34,575 nucleotides of DNA from Rhodospirillaceae bacterium (GTDB taxonomy: Bacteria > Pseudomonadota > Alphaproteobacteria > MPNO01 > UBA2964). Both the position numbers and the translations under genes were made by a program. Positions 6,888 through 15,279 of this stretch are shown piece after piece. The notes under the pieces were generated by a model. That model made no database searches and was not told the DNA's origin. It saw only the letters and a list, made by a program, of their open reading frames with translations. The stretch lies in the NCBI GenBank assembly GCA_018660305.1, contig JABJKO010000346.1, positions 1 through 34,575 of the forward strand, given 5' to 3'. Position 1 is the stretch's first letter; each line of letters opens with the position of its first letter.

Positions 6888-8032
6888 GCCGCCGCCTGCG
6901 CGGTTGCCGGCCGGTGGGGCTCTGAAAGATAGGTTTCCGACTGCATTTCCTCCAGGCGGGAGGCGACCCGTTCGAAGATCGGGGCCCCATCGCCATCCAT
7001 GTAAATTGCGTCGGGTTGAACGGCGGCGGAACAGACGAGTTTTGTACGCTGCTCATACAAGGTTTCCACCAGAGTGGCGAACCGCTTGGCCGCATTTCGG
7101 TCATGGGAGGTGAGCTGTGGAATTTCCGACAGAATGATGGTCTGAAACTGGCAGGCAATGGACCAGTAATCCGCCGGGCCGAGCGGCTGCTCGCAAAGAT
7201 CGGCGAAACCGAACTGGGCTACCCCACGCGCCTGGCGCGGCACAACGATCGTCCGCCCCTGGACGTTTATGGTGCTCGCCTCGCCCCGGGCACCATCGGT
7301 CAGCCGGACAAAGGCCTCCTCGAGGGACGCTGCGGTGTCGCCGTTCAACGGCATATGATAGATCCCGACGGATTTGAGCCGGTCGCGGCGATAATCCGTT
7401 TCACCCCCCAACTCGATAACATCCACCCGTTCCTTGACGAGATCGATAAACGGCAGAAAACGCGCGCGCTGCAAACCACCTTCGTAAAGATTGTCCGGCG
7501 CCGTATTCGACGTCGCGACGATCGTCACACCGAAATCGAACAGGGCTTCGAACAGCCGGCGGACGATCATGGCATCGGCGATGGCCTCCACCTGGAATTC
7601 GTCAAAGCACAGAAGGGGGCTCTCGTCGGCAATCAGCCGGGCCAAACGGGGCAGAGGGTCCTCGGCCTGTTTGCCGCCGCCCTCGGTCCGCCATTGGTGG
7701 AGCCTTGCATGAATTTCCTGCATGAACGGATGAACATGCACGCGGCGGCGCTGTTCGATGGGTGCGGTTTCATAGAACAAATCCATCAGCATGGATTTGC
7801 CGCGTCCGGGCGGCCCATGAATATAAAGCCCGCGCGGTGATTGCGCGGCGCCGCCGTTCCGTGAGCCCCGCCGGAATAGGCGGCTCAGGGGATTGGCCGG
7901 CGAACGGTTTGTCCTGAGATCCTGATAAAGAGATTGAAGCGCGTGAACAACGCGGTCCTGACCACCGTCGGCGCTGATGTCACCCGCCGCAATGCGCCGG
8001 CGGTAGGCGGCTATGGGTCCGTCTGTACTCAT
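6884..8032 (-). CDS. zapE: Cell division protein ZapE (AFG1-like ATPase)
   Basis: This 382-aa protein is an AFG1/ZapE P-loop ATPase. The Walker A motif GPPGRGKS is at residues 73-80 and the Walker B LLCFDE at 140-145, followed by the family sequence DEFQVEAIADAMI, TSNTAPDNLYEGGLQR and FLPFIDLVKERVDV. Bacterial ZapE associates with the FtsZ ring at the inner face of the membrane and affects ring stability under stress; the mitochondrial relative AFG1/LACE1 assists inner-membrane protein turnover. Length is in the usual range. In many alphaproteobacteria zapE lies near TCA-cycle genes, but here it is followed by unrelated genes. It may be transcribed separately from the aldolase gene 135 bases upstream. 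Confidence 0.92.
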   Translation of the reverse strand: MSTDGPIAAYRRRIAAGDISADGGQDRVVHALQSLYQDLRTNRSPANPLSRLFRRGSRNGGAAQSPRGLYIHGPPGRGKSMLMDLFYETAPIEQRRRVHVHPFMQEIHARLHQWRTEGGGKQAEDPLPRLARLIADESPLLCFDEFQVEAIADAMIVRRLFEALFDFGVTIVATSNTAPDNLYEGGLQRARFLPFIDLVKERVDVIELGGETDYRRDRLKSVGIYHMPLNGDTAASLEEAFVRLTDGARGEASTINVQGRTIVVPRQARGVAQFGFADLCEQPLGPADYWSIACQFQTIILSEIPQLTSHDRNAAKRFATLVETLYEQRTKLVCSAAVQPDAIYMDGDGAPIFERVASRLEEMQSETYLSEPHRPATAQAAA

Positions 8033-8167
8033 GAAACGTGATGTGGCTGCAATGAAGACCTAGGGAAGGAAATTTTCGGGCTCAGTATAGCCAATAAGGC
8101 GTAAAGCCGCTGTAAACCCGCTATGTGACATTCCACCAAACACTCAGAAATCCAACGATTCAAGCAT

Positions 8168-8884
8168 TTATGCGTCGTGATACCCGGCGCGGATAGCCCA
8201 ATACTCCCACGCACGATTAATAGCAAGGTCACCGACAAACTGCTCCATCCCCAGCGCGACCTCGCCGGGTGACAGATAGGTCGGCTCACCGAGTTGGAGC
8301 GACTGCAATTGCAGCCGGGCGTTGGTTTCCAGATAAACCGCGATCATCACCGCTTCCTTGATGGATTTGCCGGCTATCACACAACCATGGCCCCGCATCA
8401 GGGCGACGCGCCGGTCACCCAGACAGGTCGCAAGGTCCCTGCCCTGATCCATATTCGTCACCAGGAGATGGGTATCGCCGAATTTGTCGTGAATATCCCA
8501 TGTGGGAATGTCGCCGCCCGCCACCGATCCCATATGGAGGATCGGCCGAAGAGCAACACCGGTCACGCCAAAGGGAATAATCGCGCTGGAATGATTATGG
8601 ATCACCGCCAGGGCATCCGGCCGTTTCTCGTAGACCCCGCCATGGATATGCCGTTCCGCATACATGGCCCGGTCCCGCTGATCGATGGGTTCGCCATCAA
8701 GGGTATATTCCATCAGATCGTCGATGGTGATGACACCGGGACTGCGTGACCGCGCCATGATATAGCGGTCGGAATTGTCAGGATGCCGCACGCTGGCATG
8801 GCCAAAGGCATCGCAGACCCCTTCCGTTGCCAGGATACGATTGGCAACAACAAGCTCCTGCATTGCCCTGAGTAATGCTTCCAT
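8168..8884 (-). CDS. Class II aldolase/adducin family protein
   Basis: The 238-aa protein has the full zinc site of the L-fuculose-phosphate aldolase fold: Glu77 in AERHIH, His96 and His98 in HNHS, and His166 in RGHG. The N-terminal GHASVRHP and a conserved TWDIHDKFGDT region also fit. Members cleave or form carbon-carbon bonds of phosphorylated sugars, or decarboxylate hydroxy acids; this subgroup with ELVVANRIL at the start is often annotated only as aldolase family. No sugar kinase or isomerase gene is nearby, so a sugar-phosphate substrate is not supported by context. GGGGGAC precedes the ATG as ribosome-binding site. Confidence 0.87.
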   Translation of the reverse strand: MEALLRAMQELVVANRILATEGVCDAFGHASVRHPDNSDRYIMARSRSPGVITIDDLMEYTLDGEPIDQRDRAMYAERHIHGGVYEKRPDALAVIHNHSSAIIPFGVTGVALRPILHMGSVAGGDIPTWDIHDKFGDTHLLVTNMDQGRDLATCLGDRRVALMRGHGCVIAGKSIKEAVMIAVYLETNARLQLQSLQLGEPTYLSPGEVALGMEQFVGDLAINRAWEYWAIRAGYHDA

Positions 8885-8922
8885 GTGTCCCCCTGTTCTT
8901 CTGATGACCCGGTGGCGAGATC

Positions 8923-9393
8923 CTATCGGCCGAGCGTGATCGAGATTGTCGTCGGACTCCCGCCCACCCTAAAACGCGCGTCCTTAAAAGCCGGCGCATC
9001 CAGAAATCCATGCGCATCATTGCTGAAACCATAATTCTCCAGCGGGATACCCAATATTCCCTGATCAAAGGAATCGTTGAGGTTCTCGTCATGAAACGCG
9101 GCGACGGCGTAGTAACCCGGCTTTAGGCTCTTGATAATTATTTTAACGCCGTCACGGGTCGCCTTCACTTCGCCCTCTGCGATTCTCCCTTTCCGGCTGG
9201 GAAAATGCTCGGGGGCATTGTAGAGGCCGTACTGAACGACGCCCTTGTCGGTATCCACACCGGTTACGTGGATATGCAGTTCCGCGCTGTCGAGCCGCGC
9301 CAAATCCCCTCTCACGAGACCCGGTACGGCCAGAAAAGCAAAAAAGACGAACCAACGCAAAATCGCGCGATGTCTGTAAATTCCGGTCAGCAC
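8923..9393 (-). CDS. DUF2141 domain exported protein
   Basis: This 156-aa protein starts (GTG at 9393; start uncertain because no Shine-Dalgarno is evident) with a basic segment and a hydrophobic signal peptide (ILRWFVFFAFLAVPG). The mature part is a DUF2141 domain, recognised by GYYAVAAFHDENLND, then FDQGILGIPLENYGFSNDA and a final DARFRVGG strand. The domain is a small beta-sandwich found in the periplasm or outer surface of many Gram-negative bacteria; its function is unknown. The FHDEN-N-D pattern could bind calcium, which is inference. The gene lies between the DLH-like and aldolase genes on the same strand with short gaps, suggesting one transcript. Confidence 0.87.
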   Translation of the reverse strand: MLTGIYRHRAILRWFVFFAFLAVPGLVRGDLARLDSAELHIHVTGVDTDKGVVQYGLYNAPEHFPSRKGRIAEGEVKATRDGVKIIIKSLKPGYYAVAAFHDENLNDSFDQGILGIPLENYGFSNDAHGFLDAPAFKDARFRVGGSPTTISITLGR

Positions 9394-9417
9394 GCTGTTT
9401 TACGCATTTTCAGGGCC

Positions 9418-10119
9418 TCAGCCGTTCCGCCACTTGTCCAGGAAGGATGCCATCTTAGACAAGGAATCCTTGGTTGCTTCCTCTCTATACCGCTCATCAC
9501 TTAGGAAATTCTGAAAAGCATGGCCGGCGCCGGGATAGGCGTGGAAATCATGGGTGGTGCCAAGGCGGGTGAATTCCGCGTCAAGCTTCGCCATGTCGTC
9601 GGGGGATGGATTTTGGTCATCGCCGCCAAAGAACCCGATAACCGGTCCCTTGATGTTGTCGAGAAGGTCGAATGGCGCCGGACCGTCATCGCTCCACGGC
9701 TTAAACGAGTTACCGGGGTAATAGGCGACACAGGCGCTGATGCTGCTATTGGTGGCCGCCCCCCAAAAGGACATACGACCGCCCATGCAGTGACCGGCGA
9801 TGCCTATTTTACCCATCTGGACATCACCGCGCGCACCCAGCCAGGCCACCGTCGCATCAACGTCTTTCGTGATCTCGGGATCGCGGGGAAACGGGTTTTC
9901 CGAGGGTGGCTCAAGCAGAGGCGGCCAGTGATACAGATCCATGGATGCCGCCAGAAAGCCCTGTTCCGCCAGACCATCGACAAATTTCAGGGTGAAATCG
10001 TCGAAACCACCCCGATGGTACATAACCACGATGGCCGGATGCGGACCCTCGCCGGCCGGGACCGAATAGGCGATCCGCATGGGATTGCCGTCTACCTGAA
10101 CTTCATCAAATTGCGCCAT
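9418..10119 (-). CDS. Dienelactone hydrolase family alpha/beta hydrolase
   Basis: The protein (233 aa from ATG 10119) has an alpha/beta-hydrolase fold with the dienelactone hydrolase triad: nucleophile Cys111 in GHCMGG, an Asp in GGDDQNP (167 or 168), and His200 in GAGHAF. Cys as nucleophile is diagnostic of this family, which hydrolyses dienelactones in chlorocatechol routes and other esters. An ATG at 10125 is too close to the GGGGAG ribosome-binding sequence, while 10119 has the right 6-base spacing. No chlorocatechol dioxygenase is in view, so the natural substrate is open. It is the first gene of a likely minus-strand run with the DUF2141 and aldolase genes. Confidence 0.88.
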   Translation of the reverse strand: MAQFDEVQVDGNPMRIAYSVPAGEGPHPAIVVMYHRGGFDDFTLKFVDGLAEQGFLAASMDLYHWPPLLEPPSENPFPRDPEITKDVDATVAWLGARGDVQMGKIGIAGHCMGGRMSFWGAATNSSISACVAYYPGNSFKPWSDDGPAPFDLLDNIKGPVIGFFGGDDQNPSPDDMAKLDAEFTRLGTTHDFHAYPGAGHAFQNFLSDERYREEATKDSLSKMASFLDKWRNG

Positions 10120-10299
10120 GATCATCTCCCCTTGGCCATCGCCATTTAAGAACCCATATATGGCGCAACCCTAAGATGGGTCCCACGGGCCGTCAACGCA
10201 CCAATGGGTGACGCACCAATGGCAAACGCGCCGGTTCCATTCATTGCCCATCAACCATTTGGCAACTAATATCCGCCGCTGGTCTTAAGGAAAACAAAC

Positions 10300-10881
10300 G
10301 TGCCGGAAACAAAATCTGCCCCCAAATGGCTAAAACCGATGGTCGAGTATGGCCCATTGGTTGTCTTTTTCCTCGCCTATTGGAAATGGGACCTGCTAAC
10401 GGCCACCGCATGGCTCATGGGGGCGACAGTCATCGGCCTGGCCGCGTCCTATGCCGTCGCCCGGCACATACCCATGATGCCGTTGGTAACGGCCATTATT
10501 GTGGGGATATTTGGGGGTCTGACCCTTTGGCTTCAAGACGAAACCTTCATCAAAATGAAGCCCACCATCGTTGAAGGGCTGTTTTCAGCCATTCTTTTTG
10601 GCGGGCTTTTGTTCAAGCGGCCGCTGCTGAAGCCGCTGCTGGGGCATGCCTGGCCCATGGAGGACCGCGGCTGGGCACTTCTGTCGCTGCGCTTCGCATT
10701 CTTTTTCGCCGCCATGGCAGTGCTGAATGAATTCATGTGGCGCAACTTTTCCACCGATGTCTGGGTATCCTTCAAGGTATTTGGCCTCATGGCGCTGACC
10801 CTTGTGTTTGCCATCACCCAGGCCCCGCTGATGAAGCGATACGCCCTGCCGCTGGAAGCCGACCCGCAAAACGAAAATTAA
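10300..10881 (+). CDS. yciB: YciB/IspZ-type inner membrane septation protein
   Basis: This 193-aa polytopic membrane protein of about five helices matches the YciB (formerly IspZ) family: VEYGPLVVFFLAYW near the start, FGGLTLWLQDETFIKMKPTI in the middle, then AVLNEFMWRNFSTDVWVSFKVFG. YciB proteins sit in the inner membrane and influence envelope synthesis and septation. The start is GTG at 10300, with a TAAGGA ribosome-binding sequence. It stands 87 bases ahead of the leuC-type gene on the same strand. In many alphaproteobacteria yciB is next to ftsY, which is not seen here. Confidence 0.92.
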   Translation: MPETKSAPKWLKPMVEYGPLVVFFLAYWKWDLLTATAWLMGATVIGLAASYAVARHIPMMPLVTAIIVGIFGGLTLWLQDETFIKMKPTIVEGLFSAILFGGLLFKRPLLKPLLGHAWPMEDRGWALLSLRFAFFFAAMAVLNEFMWRNFSTDVWVSFKVFGLMALTLVFAITQAPLMKRYALPLEADPQNEN

Positions 10882-10968
10882 TCCGTGACATGACATAAGG
10901 ACGTATTACGCCCCCGAAAAGAGCGTGATAGGCTCGGTCCTCACACATTGCCGTAAGGAGCACAATGT

Positions 10969-12378
10969 ATGGATCGGCCACAGACAATGTTCGAAAAAGT
11001 CTGGGATCGGCATGCCATTACGACAAACGATGCCGGCCAGACACTTCTCTATATAGACCGTCATTTTTGCCACGAACTGTCGTTCCATGCCTACAATATG
11101 CTGCATGGCAATGACCGGACCGTGCGCCGGCCGAAACAAACTTTCGCCATCCCCGACCATTACACACCGACCACCGGATTGTCCGATGCCGACTTTTTCG
11201 ACGACGACCGGCGGGATCTCGTCGCCAATCTGGCCAACAACGCCAAAAGAAACGGCGTCACCCTGTTTGGCCTGGACGACGAGCGGCGGGGCATTATCCA
11301 TGTGGTCGGGCCGGAGCAGGGCATCACGCAACCGGGCATGACAATCGTCTGCGGCGATTCACACACCGCGACCCACGGCGCGCTGGGCGCGCTGGCCTTC
11401 GGGATCGGCGCTTCCGACGTCAGCCACGTGCTGGCGACACAGTCCCTGTGGCAGCCGAAGCCCAAAACCATGCGCATATCGGTTAGCGGAACGCGGCCGA
11501 CTGGCATCACCGCGAAGGATATTATTCTCGCCATTATCGGCCATATCGGCGCCGCCGGTGGCACCGGCCATGCCATCGAATATGCCGGACCGGTCATACG
11601 GTCGCTCTCCGTCGACGAGCGGCTGACCATCTGCAACATGTCCATCGAAGCCGGCGCGCGAACCGGCATGGTCGCCCCGGACGACACGACCCTTCGGTAC
11701 CTCGCGGGCCGGCCCTACGCACCAAAAGACGGTGACTGGGAAAAGGCCGAAACCTATTGGCGCGGGCTGGCAAGCGACAACGATTCCGGTTTCGACACCG
11801 ATGTGTCACTGGATGGGGCTTCCATCCAACCCATGGTGACCTGGGGCACCAGCCCGGAAGACGTACTGCCGGTCAATGGTTCCGTCCCCGATCCGGCACA
11901 GGAGCCGGATGCGGCGAAACGCGCGGTACTGGAAAGAAAGCTCGACTATATGGGGCTTGTCCCGCAGACGCCCCTTACCCAGATAGAAGTCGACCGGGTC
12001 TTTATCGGTTCCTGTACAAACAGCCGGATTGAGGATTTGCGCGCCGCCGCCGACATCGTGAAGGGTCGAAAAGCGGTTATTCCCGCCATCGTTGTTCCGG
12101 GGTCGGGCCTGATTCGCGCCCAGGCGGAAAACGAAGGGCTGCATCACATATTTGCCGATGCCGGGCTGGAATGGCGGCCTGCCGCCGGTTGCTCCATGTG
12201 CATCGGCGTCAATGGCGATTCCGTCGCATCGGGCGAGCGCTGCGCTTCCACCTCCAACCGCAATTTCGAGGGAAGGCAGGGCCGGGGTGCGCGCACCCAT
12301 CTGGTCAGCCCGGCCATGGCCGCCGCCGCCGCCATCGACGGAAAATTCGCCGATGTGCGCAAATGGGGGAACGGCTGA
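10969..12378 (+). CDS. leuC: 3-isopropylmalate dehydratase-type large subunit (aconitase superfamily, LeuC paralogue)
   Basis: This 469-aa protein carries the [4Fe-4S] aconitase fold of LeuC. Cluster ligands are visible in FIGSCTNSR and in GCSMCIG, and the substrate/cofactor regions VCGDSHTATHGALGALAFGIG, NMSIEAGAR and ERCASTSNRNFEGRQGRG are intact. With its partner it isomerises or hydrates a hydroxy-dicarboxylate; in leucine synthesis this is 2- to 3-isopropylmalate. The early segment differs from ordinary LeuC: after YIDRH, where LeuC has HEVTSPQAF, this protein has HELSFHAYNM. That region helps shape the substrate pocket, so another substrate is possible. It overlaps the small-subunit gene by one base (TGATG). 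No leuB is present. Confidence 0.88.
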   Translation: MDRPQTMFEKVWDRHAITTNDAGQTLLYIDRHFCHELSFHAYNMLHGNDRTVRRPKQTFAIPDHYTPTTGLSDADFFDDDRRDLVANLANNAKRNGVTLFGLDDERRGIIHVVGPEQGITQPGMTIVCGDSHTATHGALGALAFGIGASDVSHVLATQSLWQPKPKTMRISVSGTRPTGITAKDIILAIIGHIGAAGGTGHAIEYAGPVIRSLSVDERLTICNMSIEAGARTGMVAPDDTTLRYLAGRPYAPKDGDWEKAETYWRGLASDNDSGFDTDVSLDGASIQPMVTWGTSPEDVLPVNGSVPDPAQEPDAAKRAVLERKLDYMGLVPQTPLTQIEVDRVFIGSCTNSRIEDLRAAADIVKGRKAVIPAIVVPGSGLIRAQAENEGLHHIFADAGLEWRPAAGCSMCIGVNGDSVASGERCASTSNRNFEGRQGRGARTHLVSPAMAAAAAIDGKFADVRKWGNG

Positions 12379-12986
12379 TGGAACCGTTCACACGTTTTAC
12401 CGCGATCGCTGCCCCCATGGACCGCGACAATATCGATACGGACCAGATCATCCCGGCACGGTATTTGATGATGCCGCGCGACGACCGCTATCAAACCTAT
12501 GTGTTTCGCGATCTGAGAATAGATGCCGACGGCGCCGAAATTCCCGATTTCGTCCTCAATCAGCCAGCCTTCCGGGATTCCCGGATCATCGTCGGAAAAC
12601 ATAATTTCGGCTGCGGATCTTCCCGTGAGGGCGCGATCTTCACACTGGTGGATGCCGGGTTTCGCTCCATCATCGCCACCAGCTTTGGCGACATATTTTA
12701 CAACAACGCCTTCAATAACGGCCTGCTGCCGGTGGTCCTGCCGGAGGAGACGGTCAACAGCCTGCGGGCGGCTCTCCATGAGACGCCCGGCGCGAACATT
12801 ACCGTCGACCTGGAAGCGCAGATCGTAACGGGGCCGGATGGCGTCGCGCATGCCTTCGACATCGATTCGCACCGCCGCCACCGTCTCCTGAACGGTCTGG
12901 ATGCGGTGGACTATACGCTACAGTTCGAGGCGGAGATGACAGCCTTCGAAGAAACTTATGCCGAATCAGTCAGCTGGCTCTCGTGA
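12378..12986 (+). CDS. leuD: 3-isopropylmalate dehydratase-type small subunit (LeuD paralogue)
   Basis: The 202-aa protein is the swivelling domain partner of the upstream large subunit; the two genes overlap in TGATG. It has DRDNIDTDQIIPARY, DFVLNQPAF and NFGCGSSRE, all standard. After SSRE, however, LeuD normally reads HAPWALLDFG, while here it is GAIFTLVDAGF; the substitution of His and Pro-Trp next to the conserved Ser-Arg suggests a changed substrate site. The subunit is needed for activity of the heterodimer in the cytoplasm. The open frame extends upstream inside leuC, but the ATG at 12378 fits the family start (MEPFTRFTAIAAPMDRDNIDTD). The following gene overlaps by four bases, so the three are cotranscribed. 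Confidence 0.88.
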   Translation: MEPFTRFTAIAAPMDRDNIDTDQIIPARYLMMPRDDRYQTYVFRDLRIDADGAEIPDFVLNQPAFRDSRIIVGKHNFGCGSSREGAIFTLVDAGFRSIIATSFGDIFYNNAFNNGLLPVVLPEETVNSLRAALHETPGANITVDLEAQIVTGPDGVAHAFDIDSHRRHRLLNGLDAVDYTLQFEAEMTAFEETYAESVSWLS

Positions 12987-13204
12987 AGGGGCTTTCCGTT
13001 GCTGCCGCCCTCACGGGCCTTCTCGCCCTGACGGGCTTCGGCGCCTATCGGACCTGGACCGAGTTGGAAGACGTCGCGATCTCAATCAACGGGTGGATTG
13101 CTCTCGGTCTGGGCGCACTGGCGACGCTGGTGCTGGGGGCCGGGCTGATGTTTCTGGTTTTTTACAGCAATCGCCATGGCTATGACGACAATGACCGGCC
13201 CTGA
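12983..13204 (+). CDS. Small two-helix inner membrane protein
   Basis: A 73-aa protein begins at a GTG that overlaps the leuD-type stop (GTGA). It has two hydrophobic segments, about residues 5-22 and 38-60, joined by a short hydrophilic turn (RTWTELEDVAISINGW) and ends in a polar HGYDDND tail. Small proteins with a TELEDVAISxxGWIALGLG pattern are frequent in alphaproteobacteria and have no assigned function. Its translational coupling to the isomerase subunit genes suggests co-expression, not a proven link in function. Confidence 0.7.
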   Translation: MKGLSVAAALTGLLALTGFGAYRTWTELEDVAISINGWIALGLGALATLVLGAGLMFLVFYSNRHGYDDNDRP

Positions 13205-13217
13205 AACCCTCTGACTA

Positions 13218-13442
13218 TCACTTTAGGCGAACGCCGGCACCACCGCCTCTACCGGGAAAAATGAACTCGATCCCCGCCGCCTCGAAGGTGGATTGCAGGA
13301 TGGCAATCGCGGAGGCGCGTGGCGGCCGGGTTTCGTTTTCGTACCGGTTGATGGTGGAAAGCCCGATGCCTGACGCCTCGGCAAGCTTTGGCTGGGTCCA
13401 TTTGAGCAGACCGCGGGCGGCCCGGCATTGACGCGGTTCCAT
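13218..13442 (-). CDS. XRE-family helix-turn-helix regulator
   Basis: I place the start at ATG 13442 (74 aa), since related short regulators begin with a CRAARxLLxWTQ helix directly after the initiator; the frame is open to 13541. The HTH runs from about residue 4 to 60: LLKWTQPKLAEASGIGLSTINRYENETRPPR, typical of Cro/C1 (XRE) DNA-binding domains, followed by AILQSTFEAAGIEFI, a tail common in alphaproteobacterial members. It binds DNA, probably as a dimer, with unknown targets. It is convergent with the small membrane protein gene and divergent from the decarboxylase-like gene, which is a candidate target. Confidence 0.85.
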   Translation of the reverse strand: MEPRQCRAARGLLKWTQPKLAEASGIGLSTINRYENETRPPRASAIAILQSTFEAAGIEFIFPGRGGGAGVRLK

Positions 13443-13685
13443 CTGTTTCCGGTTGCCTTTCTCTCTTTCTGTAACCACTGAGCGTCCTGCCATGGCGCAC
13501 GCTATTCTCTCTCCCTCAAGAATGCCGCATTTGCCGGACATCGCATATTCACATCCCCTTCACATTGGCGTGCACATTGATCTTCACGAGTCTTCCCTCC
13601 GCCGCTTGACTGATCAAGCCTGTGGTCTAGGGTTGCGGAAAACCCGGCTCCCCTGCCGATTTACCAACCGTCGAAGGAAAGATTC

Positions 13686-14675
13686 GTGACCAAGCTGCCC
13701 GTCACCTTTGCCTGTGGACCCTATGACCGGATGGAAGCGCTCAATCTGGGCCTCATCCAGCCGGAAGGCATCGATCTGCGCTACATCGCCATCCAGTCGC
13801 CGCCGGAAATTTTCGCCCGCATGTTGAAGACGCGCTCCTTCGACGTCGCCGAAATGTCCCTGGCGCATTACATGATCATGCGGGCGCGCGGCGAGTTCCC
13901 CTATGTTGCGATCCCGGTATTCCCGTCGCGGGTCTTTCGTCATGGTTACATCTTCGTCAGCAAAAAGGCGGGTATTTCCAGCGCCCGGGACCTGGAAGGG
14001 AAACGTGTCGGCGTACAGGAATACCGCCAGACGGCCGGAGTCTGGGTGCGCGGCATTCTGCAGCACGAATTCGGCGTCGACCTGGATGCTATCAAATGGA
14101 TCGAAGGCGGGGTGAATGAGCCGCGCGCGCCGGACGACGACATGGATCTGCGCCCCGCGCGCGCGCTCGATATCGAGATCATCCCCAGCGATCAGACCCT
14201 CAACGATCTGCTGGAGGCCGGCGAAATCGACGCCTATTACGGCGCCCGGCGGCCTCAGGCCCTCGACAATGGCAGCAATGTCGCGCGCCTGTTCCCCAAC
14301 TACCGGGAACTGGAAAAAGCCTACTATCAGAAGACCGGCTTCCACCCGATCATGCACACCATCGTTGTGCGCGAAGAATTGTTTCAGGAGCATCCGTGGA
14401 TGGCCGAAAGCCTGTTCAAGGCCTGCGAGGCATCAAAAGCCTGGGCCCTGCAGCAGATGAAATTTTCCGGCGCCCAACGCCTCATGCTTCCCTGGCTGTT
14501 CGATGAGATCGCCGAGATGGAGGAACTGATGGGCAAGCAGGCCTGGGCTTACGGCGTCGAGCCCAACCGGGCCATCCTGGAAGCCTTCGCCCAATACCTC
14601 GTCGAGCAGCATTTCATGGAGAAAGCACCTTCCATCGAGGATTTGTTCACGCCGATTATTTCGTGGAGCGAGTAG
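13686..14675 (+). CDS. 4,5-dihydroxyphthalate decarboxylase-like protein (periplasmic-binding fold, no signal peptide)
   Basis: This 329-aa protein resembles 4,5-dihydroxyphthalate decarboxylase (Pht5/PhtD type) and related binding-protein-fold proteins. Matching blocks are CGPYDRMEALNLG near the start, PEGIDLRYI, RSFDVAEMSLAHYMIMRARGEFPYVAIPVFPSR, FRHGYIFV, DLEGKRVGVQEYRQTAGVWVRGIL, and IDAYYGARRP. It uses a GTG start with a GAAGGAAAG ribosome-binding site. There is no N-terminal signal peptide, so it acts in the cytoplasm, unlike true ABC binding proteins of this fold. It may decarboxylate an aromatic dicarboxylate or bind a ligand. The TctCAB transporter genes are convergent and next door, consistent with carboxylate use. 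Activity cannot be proven by sequence. Confidence 0.8.
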   Translation: MTKLPVTFACGPYDRMEALNLGLIQPEGIDLRYIAIQSPPEIFARMLKTRSFDVAEMSLAHYMIMRARGEFPYVAIPVFPSRVFRHGYIFVSKKAGISSARDLEGKRVGVQEYRQTAGVWVRGILQHEFGVDLDAIKWIEGGVNEPRAPDDDMDLRPARALDIEIIPSDQTLNDLLEAGEIDAYYGARRPQALDNGSNVARLFPNYRELEKAYYQKTGFHPIMHTIVVREELFQEHPWMAESLFKACEASKAWALQQMKFSGAQRLMLPWLFDEIAEMEELMGKQAWAYGVEPNRAILEAFAQYLVEQHFMEKAPSIEDLFTPIISWSE

Positions 14676-14735
14676 ACGACTCAATAAGAGAGGGCCACCG
14701 GACCCTTTATTGGGACGCCTTGACCGTCCTACACG

Positions 14736-15278
14736 TCAAATCGGGGGTACAATGGCGCCGCCCAGATAGCCTTCAACTATTTCAGGTATGGCTCCCGGCC
14801 ACACATCCACATGCACAAGGATCATGCCGGTGTCGAGCAGTGCCGTGATGACGATGCCCACCAGAATCGCCACCCACGGCCGCATCTTCGCTTCAAAGAT
14901 CAGATAGGTCGCGACAAAGACCGGTGGCGCGACAAATAACCCGACGACAAACGAAAGGAGCAGAAAGCCCACCGCATAGGCCATGGATTTAATCACTGCA
15001 GGCCACGGTGTCGCGCTTTCCCCGGCGGATTGCGTCCCGCCTTCGTCGCCGCTTCCTCCCAACAAATCTTGCAAAGTGGTTTCGCTCCAGCTCAGAATTT
15101 TCGGCCGGAAATGTCCGACCAGCAGCAATACGATCAGGGCCAGGGTCGTAAACCCGCCAATAAAGATGGCGATCTGCAATGACGGCGGAAAGCTGAACGC
15201 ATCGATCAGCAAAATTGCCATGAATACGCCGAGACACAGGGTGAAAATGAAGTCGCCATTTATGCGCGGGTTTTTCAT
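14736..15278 (-). CDS. tctB: Tripartite tricarboxylate transporter small membrane subunit TctB
   Basis: From ATG 15278 the protein is 180 aa, the usual TctB size; the longer open frame upstream overlaps tctA and lacks TctB character. It has about four membrane segments (FIFTLCLGVFMAILLIDAF, IAIFIGGFTTLALIVLLL, GFLLLSFVVGLFVAPPVFVA, WVAILVGIVITALLDTGMIL) separated by an acidic cytoplasmic or periplasmic linker rich in Gly and Ser at about residues 70-90. TctB partners with TctA to form the membrane part of a secondary, ion-driven carboxylate importer that takes solute from TctC. Only one base separates it from the tctA stop. Confidence 0.88.
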   Translation of the reverse strand: MKNPRINGDFIFTLCLGVFMAILLIDAFSFPPSLQIAIFIGGFTTLALIVLLLVGHFRPKILSWSETTLQDLLGGSGDEGGTQSAGESATPWPAVIKSMAYAVGFLLLSFVVGLFVAPPVFVATYLIFEAKMRPWVAILVGIVITALLDTGMILVHVDVWPGAIPEIVEGYLGGAIVPPI

Positions 15279-15279
15279 G

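Noticed and set aside
10198..10221. Short direct repeat GCACCAATGG in the gap before yciB
   Set aside because: Only two copies of 10 bases, likely chance or slippage; too weak to annotate.
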